Source: JAVKDP01 sp040222185 (GTDB lineage: Bacteria; Bacteroidota; Rhodothermia; Balneolales; Balneolaceae). From it: a DNA stretch of 64,000 bases. The stretch lies in assembly GCA_040222185.1 (NCBI GenBank), contig JAVKDP010000086.1:1-64000 (forward strand). The letters are read 5' to 3'. The notes under the pieces were generated by a model. The model made no database searches, was not told where the DNA came from, and worked only from the letters and a program-made list of their open reading frames with translations. A program made the position numbers and the translations under genes. Below, piece after piece: positions 18,081 through 26,874 of the stretch (position 1 is the stretch's first letter; every line of letters starts with the position of its first letter).

Positions 18081-19268
18081 ATGAAGAAAGTTTTACTCGC
18101 CTTTAGTGGCGGACTAGACACCAGTTACTGTGCAATCCATCTTGCAAAAGATAAAGGGTATGAAGTTTATACAGCTGCTGTGAATACTGGAGGTTTCGAT
18201 AAAGAAGAACAGGCTGTACTTGCTCAGAAAGCAGAAGATCTTGGAATCAAAAACCATGTATGTATCGATGTTGAAGAAGAGTTTTATCAGAAAGGAATCA
18301 AGTACCTCACTTTTGGTAATGTTTTAAAGAACCATACCTATCCGCTATCAGTAAGTGCTGAGCGAGTATTCCAGGCTATTGCAATTGCTGAATATGCAAA
18401 AGAAATTGGAGCAGATGCTATTGCACATGGCAGTACCGGAGCGGGAAATGACCAGGTTCGTTTTGACCTGGTTTTCAACGTACTTGCTCCCGAGATGGAA
18501 ATCATAACTCCCATCCGCGATATGAAACTAAGCAGGGAAGAAGAAGTTGCTTACCTGAAAAAACACGGGATAGATAAAGAGTGGGCCAAGGCTCAGTACT
18601 CTATAAACCAGGGACTTTGGGGCACTTCTGTAGGCGGAGCAGAGACATTGACCTCTCACAAATATCTTCCCGAAGAAGCATGGCCTACCAAGATCACTGA
18701 AACTGGGGGAGTGCTGGTAGAACTTCAGTTCGAAAACGGAGAATTAACCGGAGTCGATGGAGAAGAGCTTGATCCTGTTTTAGCGATTAAAAAATTGGAA
18801 TCTATTGCCGCACCCTATGGTATTGGCAGAGATATCCATGTCGGGGATACGATCATTGGTATCAAAGGCAGAGTGGGTTTTGAAGCTGCTGCTCCATTAC
18901 TAATAATAAAAGCTCACCAATTATTAGAAAAACATGTGCTAGGTAAATGGCAGTTATACTGGAAGGACCAGCTTGGAGAATGGTACGGAATGCTGATGCA
19001 TGAAGGACAATTTCTAGATCCGGTGATGCGAGATATTGAAGCCTTTTTAGAGAGTACACAAAAAAATGTGACCGGGAAGGTTATTGTAAAATTAGAACCC
19101 AAAAGGTTTGAGTTGCAGGGTATTGAATCTGCTAATGATCTAATGGCTTCTAAATTCGGTCAATATGGCGAAATGAATCAAGGTTGGAGTGGTGATGATG
19201 TAAAGGGGTTTACTAAAATCCTGAGTAATGCCACGCTCATCCAAAAATCAATGCAAAACAATGATTAA
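18081..19268 (+). CDS. argG: Argininosuccinate synthase
   Basis: This 395-residue enzyme joins citrulline and aspartate with ATP to form argininosuccinate. The ATP pyrophosphatase loop is LLAFSGGLDTSYC (5-17). Further family sequences are GADAIAHGSTGAGNDQVRFDL and ITPIRDMKLSREEE. Its stop codon overlaps the argC start by 8 bp (ATGATTAA at 19261-19268). Unlike the usual operon order, argG precedes argC and argH is at the far end. Confidence 0.95.
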   Translation: MKKVLLAFSGGLDTSYCAIHLAKDKGYEVYTAAVNTGGFDKEEQAVLAQKAEDLGIKNHVCIDVEEEFYQKGIKYLTFGNVLKNHTYPLSVSAERVFQAIAIAEYAKEIGADAIAHGSTGAGNDQVRFDLVFNVLAPEMEIITPIRDMKLSREEEVAYLKKHGIDKEWAKAQYSINQGLWGTSVGGAETLTSHKYLPEEAWPTKITETGGVLVELQFENGELTGVDGEELDPVLAIKKLESIAAPYGIGRDIHVGDTIIGIKGRVGFEAAAPLLIIKAHQLLEKHVLGKWQLYWKDQLGEWYGMLMHEGQFLDPVMRDIEAFLESTQKNVTGKVIVKLEPKRFELQGIESANDLMASKFGQYGEMNQGWSGDDVKGFTKILSNATLIQKSMQNND

Positions 19269-20226
19269 AGTAGGAATTATAGGTGGAGCTGGTTATACAG
19301 CTGGAGAACTATTGAGGATTTTACTGCATCATCCGGGAGCAGAAGTAGTTTCTGTGATGAGCGGTAGCCATTCTGGAAAGCCAGTTTCAGATGCTCATCG
19401 TGATTTAATTGGAGAAACAGAACTTGTTTTCGTTAACAAACTTGAGGAAAACCTGGATGTGGTATTCTTATGCTCAGGGCATGGAAAATCAAAAGGAATT
19501 CTTGATGACGGTAAGGTTCCGGAAGGTGCAAAAGTAATCGATTTGAGCTCAGATTTTCGTCTGGCAGATGGAGTGCACGACTTCATTTATGGTCTTCCTG
19601 AATTGAATAAAGAACAAATTAAAAGTGCAGGTAATGTTGCAAACCCGGGATGTTTTGCCACTTGTATCCAGCTCTCGTTGCTTCCATTGGCGAATGCTGG
19701 TTTATTAAATGATGACGTTCATATTACAGCTATAACAGGCAGTACTGGTGCAGGGCAGAATCCATCAAGCACCACTCATTTCAGTTGGCGTAGTAATAAT
19801 GCATCTGTTTATAAGGCATTCACGCACCAGCATTTGGGAGAGATTAAGCAGAGTTTAACCCAGCTACAAAACGAGCTTGATACATCGTTGCACTTCATCC
19901 CAATGAGGGGTGCGTTTACAAGAGGAATCCTGGCAGCGAGTTATTTAACCTCTCCTGAAAGTGAGGCCAGTATTAAAAAGCTATATGAAGAATATTATGA
20001 AGGGCATCCATTTGTAGTTATTACAGATAGAGATGTAGACGTAAAGCAGGTGGTGAATACCAACAAAGCGATTCTCCAGGTTAAAAAAGAAGGAGACAAG
20101 ATATTGATCATCGGTGTAATAGATAACCTTGTGAAAGGAGCTTCAGGTCAGGCTGTACAAAATATGAATCTCATGTTCAGTCTTGACGAAACAACAGGAC
20201 TTGATTTAAAATCATCAGCATTTTAA
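19261..20226 (+). CDS. argC: N-acyl-gamma-glutamyl-phosphate reductase
   Basis: A 321-residue NADPH enzyme that reduces acylglutamyl phosphate to the semialdehyde. The N-terminal Rossmann loop is VGIIGGAGYTAGELLRIL, the catalytic Cys is in NPGCFATCIQLSLLPL, and the family motif is VKGASGQAVQNMN. The frame is open further upstream (to 19228), but the start at 19261 gives the canonical MIKVGIIGGAGY N-terminus and an 8-bp translational overlap with argG, so I chose it. Confidence 0.93.
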   Translation: MIKVGIIGGAGYTAGELLRILLHHPGAEVVSVMSGSHSGKPVSDAHRDLIGETELVFVNKLEENLDVVFLCSGHGKSKGILDDGKVPEGAKVIDLSSDFRLADGVHDFIYGLPELNKEQIKSAGNVANPGCFATCIQLSLLPLANAGLLNDDVHITAITGSTGAGQNPSSTTHFSWRSNNASVYKAFTHQHLGEIKQSLTQLQNELDTSLHFIPMRGAFTRGILAASYLTSPESEASIKKLYEEYYEGHPFVVITDRDVDVKQVVNTNKAILQVKKEGDKILIIGVIDNLVKGASGQAVQNMNLMFSLDETTGLDLKSSAF

Positions 20227-20228
20227 GT

Positions 20229-21032
20229 ATGAATACTAAAGATAACATTGCAATAATCGGAGCCGGAAACCTGGGCGTTGCTGTGGCAAAAGGGCTCGCT
20301 ACAGTAATTGATGCCAGCCAGATTACATTAACAAGAAGGAATATCAATAAGCTTGATGACTTAAGAGTTGACGGTTTTACTATAAATTCCGATAACTTAG
20401 AAGCAGTCAAGGTTTCTAAATACATTATCCTATGCGTCCAACCCAAGCAATTGGCAAATGTACTAAAGGAGATAGAACCGGTTCTGGATGCTTCAAACCA
20501 TGTATTGATTTCAACAATAACCGGAGTATCTATCGAAGTAATTGACAGCTATTTGAACGCCGGTTTTCCGATTATTCGGGTAATGCCAAATACAGCTGCT
20601 GCTATTGCTGAATCTATGACATGTATGTGTGGAAATAGCTTATCAGAAGAGCATCTTCCAAAGGTTGAAGAAATGTTCAAGTCTCTAGGGGAGACCTTAA
20701 TTATTGAAGAACGTCTTATGAAAGCAGCTACTGTTTTGGCTGCAAGTGGAGTGGCATTTTTCCTGAGGTACATCAGAGCTGCAACACAAGGAGGAATAGA
20801 GCTAGGTTTTGAAGCAGAAGAAGCTCAAAAAATTGCAATGCAAACAGCACGAGGTGCAGCCTCTCTTCTGGTTGAAGGAAGTGCACATCCTGAACGAGAA
20901 ATTGATAAGGTCACTACTCCGCAAGGATGTACTATTGCCGGATTGAATGAAATGGAGCACCAGGGCTTAAGTTCTGCATTGATAAAGGGAATCGTAGCGT
21001 CGTTCGAAAAAATTAACAGGATTGCCGAATGA
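20229..21032 (+). CDS. proC: Pyrroline-5-carboxylate reductase
   Basis: A 267-residue enzyme that reduces pyrroline-5-carboxylate to proline with NAD(P)H. It has an N-terminal Rossmann motif (IAIIGAGNLGVAVAKGL), VQPKQLANVL, IIRVMPNTAAAIAESMT and the C-terminal signature TVLAASGVAFFLRYIRAA...VTTPQGCTIAGLNEME. It lies 2 bp after argC and shares ATGA with argD. A proline gene within the arginine operon suggests coordination of the two glutamate-derived pathways. Confidence 0.93.
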   Translation: MNTKDNIAIIGAGNLGVAVAKGLATVIDASQITLTRRNINKLDDLRVDGFTINSDNLEAVKVSKYIILCVQPKQLANVLKEIEPVLDASNHVLISTITGVSIEVIDSYLNAGFPIIRVMPNTAAAIAESMTCMCGNSLSEEHLPKVEEMFKSLGETLIIEERLMKAATVLAASGVAFFLRYIRAATQGGIELGFEAEEAQKIAMQTARGAASLLVEGSAHPEREIDKVTTPQGCTIAGLNEMEHQGLSSALIKGIVASFEKINRIAE

Positions 21033-22156
21033 AACTATTTGAAGTATATCCGCTTTTTGATGTAGAACCTGTTGAAGCCGATGGGTGCCTTTTGTATGAC
21101 AGGCAAGGGACTTCATACCTGGATTTTTATGGTGGGCATGCTGTGATCTCAATTGGTCATGGGCACCCTCATTACGTTGAGCGAATTACGAATCAGCTTG
21201 GTAAGCTCGGGTTTTATTCAAATTCAGTGCCCATTAACATTCAGAAAGATTTAGCCCACAAGCTTGGAGAAATGTGCGGGTATTATAATTGGAATCTATT
21301 TCTATGTAATTCTGGAGCCGAAGCGAATGAAAATGCATTAAAGCTGGCATCAGCCTATAACGGCAGAAGGAAGATCCTGGTTTTCGATGGTGCTTTTCAT
21401 GGGAGAACATCACTTGCAGTTGCAGCAACCGATAACCCTAACATTGTATTTCCGGTTAACGAAGGCGCTGAAATAATTCGCCTGGCATTCGAAGATTTTG
21501 ATGCAGCTGAAGAAGAGCTCAGGAAAGATGATGTTTGCTGTGTTATGCTTGAAGGTATCCAGGGTGTGGGAGGAATAAAGGAACCCTCAGAGGCATTTCT
21601 GAAACATATCCGCGCTTTATGTGATGAGACAAATACGATTTTGATCCTGGACGAGGTACAATCAGGATTTGGGAGAACCGGGCGATTTTTTGCTCATCAG
21701 CATTCATTCGTTCAGCCTGATATTATTTCGATGGCTAAGGGAATGGGGAATGGGTTTCCGGTTGGTGGTATTCTGATTCATCCAAGATTTGAAGCAAAGC
21801 ATGGACTGCTGGGCACGACCTTCGGTGGGAATCATTTAGCCTGTGCCGCTACACTAGCTGTATTGGAAGTAATCGAAAATGAGAACCTGATCAAGAATGC
21901 GGCTAAAATGGGTAAGTACTTAGTAGAGCAACTGCAATCAATTCCTGAAGTCAAAGAAATTCGCGGAAGAGGCTTAATGATTGGTATAGAGTTCAATTTT
22001 GTAATTGCTGATATGAGAAAGGAATTACTTTATGATAAGCATATTTTCACAGGGTCTTCTTCGAACAAAAATACAATTAGGCTTTTACCGCCATTGAATA
22101 TCGGTAAGAAAGAAATTGAACAGTTTATAAACGCGTTGAAAGAGGTATTAGGTTGA
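21029..22156 (+). CDS. argD: Acylornithine aminotransferase
   Basis: A 375-residue class III PLP aminotransferase that converts N-acylglutamate semialdehyde to N-acylornithine. Visible features are NSGAEANENALKLA, FHGRTSLAVAAT, LDEVQSGFGRTG and the PLP lysine in SMAKGMGNGFPVGG. Whether it takes acetyl or succinyl substrate is not decided by this protein. Start codon overlaps proC stop (ATGA), and its TGA overlaps the TTG start of argF'. Confidence 0.92.
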   Translation: MKLFEVYPLFDVEPVEADGCLLYDRQGTSYLDFYGGHAVISIGHGHPHYVERITNQLGKLGFYSNSVPINIQKDLAHKLGEMCGYYNWNLFLCNSGAEANENALKLASAYNGRRKILVFDGAFHGRTSLAVAATDNPNIVFPVNEGAEIIRLAFEDFDAAEEELRKDDVCCVMLEGIQGVGGIKEPSEAFLKHIRALCDETNTILILDEVQSGFGRTGRFFAHQHSFVQPDIISMAKGMGNGFPVGGILIHPRFEAKHGLLGTTFGGNHLACAATLAVLEVIENENLIKNAAKMGKYLVEQLQSIPEVKEIRGRGLMIGIEFNFVIADMRKELLYDKHIFTGSSSNKNTIRLLPPLNIGKKEIEQFINALKEVLG

Positions 22157-23100
22157 AACAGTTTTTAAGCATCAAAGATGTACAGAATCTTCCAGCACTA
22201 TTGGAAGAGGCTAAAGAAGTGAAGAGAAACCCCTTTGGGTTTAAGTCGCTTGGGAAGAATAAATCGGTATGTCTGTTATTTTTAAATCCCAGCCTGCGAA
22301 CCAGGCTGAGTTCACAAAGAGCTGCTGCGAATTTAGGCCTTGAAGCAGTTTTACTAGATGTTAACGCAGGTAGTTGGAAACTGGAATTTGCGGACGGAGT
22401 TATCATGGATGGTGACAAAGCTGAGCACATTAAAGAAGCAGCAGCTGTTATTGGCTCATATTTTGACGTGATTGCAATCCGGGCTTTTGCAGAGCTGAAA
22501 GACAGAGTTGAAGACTATTCTGAGAAAGTTCTTTCAGCATTTGTGAAATACTGCGGTGTTCCTGTTATCAATATGGAATCTTCAACAGCGCATCCTTTAC
22601 AGGCTTTTGCTGATTTGATCACTATTGAAGAGCATAAAACGGTATCGCGTCCTAAAGTTGTATTAACATGGGCTCCTCATCCAAAAGCACTGCCACAAGC
22701 AGTAGCTAATTCTTTCGTGAAGTGGATGGATATAGCTAATGTGGACCTGGTGGTTACGCATCCGAAAGGGTATGAACTTTCCAGCGAAACAATGAATGGA
22801 GTTGAGCTGGAATATAACCAGGATAGAGCATTCGAAGGTGCGGATTTTATCTACGCTAAAAACTGGAGTAGTTATTCGGAGTATGGAAAAGTTCTTTCAA
22901 AAGATGCGAATTGGATGGTTACAGAAAAGAAGATGGCTATGACCAATAGTGCAAAGTTTATGCACTGTTTGCCGGTCCGAAGAAATGTAGTTGTAAGTGA
23001 TGATGTACTAGATAGTTCAGGGAGCCTGGTAATTAGCGAGGCAGCAAATAGAATTGTATCTATGCAAACTGTTTTAAAAATAATACTTGAGGGATTATAA
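22153..23100 (+). CDS. argF': N-acylornithine carbamoyltransferase, probably N-succinyl type
   Basis: This 315-residue transcarbamylase transfers the carbamoyl group to an N-acylated ornithine, the Bacteroidota/Xanthomonas variant of ArgF. The carbamoyl phosphate motif is FLNPSLRTRLSSQ (43-55). Acyl-ornithine family segments are WKLEFADGVIMDGDKAEHIKEA (75-96), HPLQAFADLITIEE, LTWAPHPKALPQAVANSFVKWM and MHCLPVRRNVVV. The residue equivalent to Pro90 of the Bacteroides fragilis succinyl enzyme and Glu92 of the Xanthomonas acetyl enzyme is Ala90 here. From recall of published mutants, small residues at this site favour N-succinylornithine. Starts with TTG overlapping the argD stop. Confidence 0.9.
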   Translation: MKQFLSIKDVQNLPALLEEAKEVKRNPFGFKSLGKNKSVCLLFLNPSLRTRLSSQRAAANLGLEAVLLDVNAGSWKLEFADGVIMDGDKAEHIKEAAAVIGSYFDVIAIRAFAELKDRVEDYSEKVLSAFVKYCGVPVINMESSTAHPLQAFADLITIEEHKTVSRPKVVLTWAPHPKALPQAVANSFVKWMDIANVDLVVTHPKGYELSSETMNGVELEYNQDRAFEGADFIYAKNWSSYSEYGKVLSKDANWMVTEKKMAMTNSAKFMHCLPVRRNVVVSDDVLDSSGSLVISEAANRIVSMQTVLKIILEGL

Positions 23101-23101
23101 C

Positions 23102-23863
23102 ATGAGAGAAATCAAGGTTGTAAAAATTGGCGGAAAAGTTGCTGAGAACGAAGAACTTCTGGATGCATTTCTCAGTGAATTTATATCCTTGAAAGGGCTC
23201 AAGCTTTTAGTGCATGGTGGAGGTGTGGTAGCATCAAAGATTGCTGAAAAGCTGGGTATGAAAGTTAAAATGATAGAAGGCAGGCGGGTTACCGATAAAC
23301 AAATGCTGTTTGTGGCAACCATGGTATATGCCGGGCTGGTAAACAAAAATATCGTTGCTAAACTTCAGGGTTTAGGAATGAACGCGATAGGGCTTACTGG
23401 TTCTGATTTAAATGTAATTCAGTCAACAAAAAGAAACCCGGAGCCTATAGATTTTGGATTTGTAGGTGATATTGAGAAAGTGAATGGAGATTGGCTAAAA
23501 GTATTCATGGAGCAAGGGATAATTCCTGTATTAGCTCCCTTAACACATGATGGAAAGGGTAATCTTTTGAACACAAATGCTGATGCAATTGCTTCTCATA
23601 TAGCTTCAAGCCTGGCCGATTCAGCATCTACAGAATTGATACTCTGTTTTGAACAGCCCGGTGTGTTAGAGAGCGGGAAAGTGATTCCCCAGATAGACTT
23701 ACAGAGATTCAACGAATTAAAAAAAGCGGAAATAGTAAAGGACGGTATGATTCCGAAACTTGATCTGGGATTCCAGGCACTAAATTCTGGTGTTAAAAGA
23801 GTCAGGATTACTAATTTCGCATCCATAAGTGATGAGAGTAAAGGGACGATACTAGTACAATGA
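23102..23863 (+). CDS. argB: N-acylglutamate kinase
   Basis: A 253-residue amino-acid kinase family member that phosphorylates N-acetyl- or N-succinylglutamate. Motifs are VVKIGGKVAENEELLDAF, the glycine loop LLVHGGGVVASKI, and the substrate/ATP region GLTGSDLNVIQSTKRNPEPIDFGFVGDIEKVN and LNTNADAIASHIA. An upstream TTG at 23087 is possible, but the ATG at 23102 lies 1 bp past the argF' stop and gives the usual MREIKVVKIGGK start. Confidence 0.92.
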   Translation: MREIKVVKIGGKVAENEELLDAFLSEFISLKGLKLLVHGGGVVASKIAEKLGMKVKMIEGRRVTDKQMLFVATMVYAGLVNKNIVAKLQGLGMNAIGLTGSDLNVIQSTKRNPEPIDFGFVGDIEKVNGDWLKVFMEQGIIPVLAPLTHDGKGNLLNTNADAIASHIASSLADSASTELILCFEQPGVLESGKVIPQIDLQRFNELKKAEIVKDGMIPKLDLGFQALNSGVKRVRITNFASISDESKGTILVQ

Positions 23864-24930
23864 GTGATATAGCAAATATTTCAGAAAGAGCGATTATTCT
23901 TCTTAAGAAACTGATTTCGATTCAGTCATATAGTAAGGAAGAGGATAAAACCGCGGATTTAATTTTCGATTATCTAAGGGAGAATGGATTCAATCCTCAA
24001 AGAAAGCTGAATAACATATGGGCATGGTCAGGTAAAAAAGATGCTGCCAAGCCTACAATGCTTCTGAACTCTCATCATGATACAGTTAGAGCAACTTCAA
24101 AGTGGACTTTTGATCCATTCAACCCTACAGAAGTAGATGGGAAATTAATTGGCCTGGGAAGTAATGATGCTGGTGGGCCTTTAGTAAGTTTATTGCATGT
24201 GTTTATTGAATTATCCAAAAGAGAGCAACCTTATAACCTGGTTTTTCTTGCCTCAGCAGAAGAAGAGACTTCAGGAAAGCAGGGTGTTCCTATTGTACTT
24301 GATGAGATAGGAAAAATTGATCTGGGGGTAGTTGGTGAGCCTACTTCAATGGACATGGCTATCGCAGAACGAGGCCTGATTGTATTAGACGGAATTGCAC
24401 ATGGGCAGAGTGGCCATGCAGCACGAGGTGAAGGTGAGAACGCGCTTTATAAAGCTATAAAAGATATTGAGTGGTTTAAATCGTTTGAGTTTGAGAAGAA
24501 GTCTGAGATATTGGGTGGAATCAATATGACGGTGACTCAAATCGAGGCCGGTAGCCAGCATAATGTTGTTCCTGATGAGTGTAAGTTTGTAGTAGATGTA
24601 CGTCCGAACGAGCATTATTCCAATAAAGAGATTGTTGAGGTCATTGAAAAATATGTTGAAAGTGAGATAGTGCCGAGGTCATTAAATCTGAATGCCTCAG
24701 GCATTTCACTCGATCATCCGGTTGTTAGAAAAGGGAAAGAGTTGGGGATCAGGACTTATGGCTCACAAACAATGTCGGACCAGGTGCATATGCCATTTCA
24801 GTGTATAAAAATGGGGCCCGGTGATACCCGACGCTCTCATACCGCGGATGAATTTATTTACCTGGATGAGATCAGAGAAGGAATTGATATATATTTAAAG
24901 CTTTTAAATGGACTAGAGATCAATGGCTAA
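23860..24930 (+). CDS. argE: M20 family N-acylornithine/N-acylcitrulline deacylase
   Basis: This 356-residue zinc metallohydrolase removes the N-acyl group late in the pathway. Metal ligands are visible in LNSHHDTVRA, GSNDAGGPLVSL, ASAEEETSGKQG and the C-terminal SHTADEFIYLDEI. The dimerisation domain is in the middle (HGQSGHAARGEGENALYKAI). Because the carbamoyltransferase here acts on acylornithine, this enzyme should act on N-acylcitrulline rather than acylornithine. It overlaps argB by 4 bp and argH by 8 bp. Confidence 0.88.
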   Translation: MSDIANISERAIILLKKLISIQSYSKEEDKTADLIFDYLRENGFNPQRKLNNIWAWSGKKDAAKPTMLLNSHHDTVRATSKWTFDPFNPTEVDGKLIGLGSNDAGGPLVSLLHVFIELSKREQPYNLVFLASAEEETSGKQGVPIVLDEIGKIDLGVVGEPTSMDMAIAERGLIVLDGIAHGQSGHAARGEGENALYKAIKDIEWFKSFEFEKKSEILGGINMTVTQIEAGSQHNVVPDECKFVVDVRPNEHYSNKEIVEVIEKYVESEIVPRSLNLNASGISLDHPVVRKGKELGIRTYGSQTMSDQVHMPFQCIKMGPGDTRRSHTADEFIYLDEIREGIDIYLKLLNGLEING

Positions 24931-26221
24931 AAAACTTTGGGAAAAAGGAATCAAAACGGATGCTTTTATAGAAGCCTTTACCGTCGGAAAAGACAGAGAA
25001 CTGGACCTGGAACTGGCAAAATATGATGTGCAGGGAACCATAGCACACATCACTATGCTGGAATCTGTTGGATTACTGGAAGCTGACGAGTTAAAGGCTT
25101 TGGTGGCTGAACTGAATAGAATCCTGGAAGAGATTATTGAGCTCGGAGATTTTGTAATCGAAGAAGGCGTGGAAGATGTTCACTCACAGATTGAGTTGAT
25201 GCTAACCAGGAAACTCGGTGATGTAGGAAAAAAAGTTCACTCCGGAAGATCCAGGAACGACCAGGTTCTTGTAGATTTAAAACTTTTCCTGAGGGCTCAA
25301 ATCCAGGAAATAGTAGATCTGTCTGGCAAGTTATTTGATGCATTAATCATTCAAAGTGAAGCAAATAAAGAAATCCTCCTTCCCGGATATACACATACAC
25401 AGGCAGCTATGCCGTCCAGTTTTGGATTATGGTTCGGGGCTTATGCTGAAAGTTTAGTGGATGATCTCGAATTAATGAAGGCTGCATATTCTATCGTAAA
25501 CCAAAACCCTTTAGGTTCGGCTGCGGGATATGGCTCTTCCTTCCCGTTAAACAGAACAATGACGACAGAGTTACTTGGTTTTGAAGGCATGAACAGAAAT
25601 GTAGTATACGCCCAGATGGGCAGAGGCAAAGCTGAGCAAACGATGTCGTACGCTATGGCTGGACTAGCTGGTACATTAAATAAACTGGCTTCAGATGTGT
25701 GTTTATATAACAGTCAGAATTTTGCCTTTCTAAAACTACCAGATGATTTAACAACCGGCTCTAGCATTATGCCGCATAAAAAGAACCCGGATGTATTTGA
25801 ACTTATCCGGGCTAAGACGAATGTGTTAAAATCGTTGCCTGCAACAATCTCAACACTTACTGCAAATCTGACATCAGGCTATCACCGGGATTTTCAGATG
25901 CTGAAAGAGGTGTTATTCCCGGCAATCAAAGAGCTGAAAGACTGCCTTTTTATTACGGAATATGCAGCCAGCAAAATGGAAGTAGCAAAGGATATACTGG
26001 ATGATCCGAAGTACAAACTCATCTTTTCTGTAGAAGCAGTTAATGAACTGGTAGTACAAGGAGTGCCATTTAGAGAGGCTTATGTGCAGGTTGGTAAACA
26101 AATCGAGGATGGAACTTTCGAACCACCAACTAAGATAAATCATACACATGAGGGAAGTATTGGGAACCTGGGGAATGAGGAGATTCAGGGAAGGATGATT
26201 GAATTAATGAAAAGATTCTAA
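24923..26221 (+). CDS. argH: Argininosuccinate lyase
   Basis: This 432-residue fumarase-superfamily enzyme cleaves argininosuccinate to arginine and fumarate. Signatures: DVHSQIELMLTRKLG, HSGRSRNDQVLVDLKLFLR, GYTHTQAAMPSSFG, QNPLGSAAGYGSSFPLNR and GSSIMPHKKNPDVFELIR. It is slightly shorter than the E. coli enzyme, mostly in the C-terminal domain. It is the last gene of the arginine operon; no strong terminator is visible in the 106 bp that follow. Confidence 0.94.
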   Translation: MAKKLWEKGIKTDAFIEAFTVGKDRELDLELAKYDVQGTIAHITMLESVGLLEADELKALVAELNRILEEIIELGDFVIEEGVEDVHSQIELMLTRKLGDVGKKVHSGRSRNDQVLVDLKLFLRAQIQEIVDLSGKLFDALIIQSEANKEILLPGYTHTQAAMPSSFGLWFGAYAESLVDDLELMKAAYSIVNQNPLGSAAGYGSSFPLNRTMTTELLGFEGMNRNVVYAQMGRGKAEQTMSYAMAGLAGTLNKLASDVCLYNSQNFAFLKLPDDLTTGSSIMPHKKNPDVFELIRAKTNVLKSLPATISTLTANLTSGYHRDFQMLKEVLFPAIKELKDCLFITEYAASKMEVAKDILDDPKYKLIFSVEAVNELVVQGVPFREAYVQVGKQIEDGTFEPPTKINHTHEGSIGNLGNEEIQGRMIELMKRF

Positions 26222-26327
26222 ATTTAAGTTCGAAATTATAAACCAGCACCACTTCAATTTTTATTTAAGCAGGCAATTCTTCACTTTGGATCTTTAAACA
26301 GATCGCCAATAACCTTTTAAGAATTGT

Positions 26328-26831
26328 ATGATGAAGAAGATAAACTATAGTGTGCTTACCTTTGCGGTATTAGCTTTTGCATTAGTTGCTGTTGGAATGG
26401 ATAAAAGTACTGATCAACAAGAAAAAAGCTATGAATACCTGGATAGAGAGTTAACGAATGCCAAAGAATTCACTCTTGAGGTATTCGAAGGAATGCCAGA
26501 GGAAGACTATTCTTTCAAACCAGGCGAAGAAATGCGAACCTTTGGAGAGCAGGCTTTTCATATTGCCTATACTTTCGAGTGGTTTAATGCCAGGTTAAGT
26601 GGTGCGCCTATTGCCTGGGAACCAGGCGATGAGTCCAGGATGAGTAAAGATGAACTCATCACTTATGCTACAGACCAAATGGATAAATTCATTGAAATGG
26701 TTCAGTCTTCAGAAGAAAGTGGACAATTGACGGCTGCTATTCTAGGAACACTTCGCCACAATTCACATCATCGTGGGCAAATGATTGCATATTATCGTGC
26801 TAACGGTATGACTCCACCGTCGTACAGATAA
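26328..26831 (+). CDS. Secreted DinB-family protein
   Basis: A 167-residue DinB/YfiT-like four-helix protein with an N-terminal hydrophobic signal segment (MMKKINYSVLTFAVLAFALVAVG), so probably exported. The putative metal-site histidines are in QAFHIAYTFEWFN and in the C-terminal TLRHNSHHRGQMIAYYRANG, which is characteristic of the family. The function of exported DinB proteins is not established. A second ATG follows the first directly; either could be used. Single gene closed by a terminator. Confidence 0.85.
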   Translation: MMKKINYSVLTFAVLAFALVAVGMDKSTDQQEKSYEYLDRELTNAKEFTLEVFEGMPEEDYSFKPGEEMRTFGEQAFHIAYTFEWFNARLSGAPIAWEPGDESRMSKDELITYATDQMDKFIEMVQSSEESGQLTAAILGTLRHNSHHRGQMIAYYRANGMTPPSYR

Positions 26832-26838
26832 TTCGACT

Positions 26839-26874
26839 AAAGCCAGGTAGTTTCTATCTGGCTTTTCTTTTCTT
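26839..26874 (+). terminator. Terminator after the DinB-like gene
   Basis: Stem AAAGCCAGGTAG / CTATCTGGCTTT (12 bp with one G-T) and a 3-base loop, followed by TTCTTTTCTTCT. It may serve both convergent genes because the minus side is also T-rich. Confidence 0.65.
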
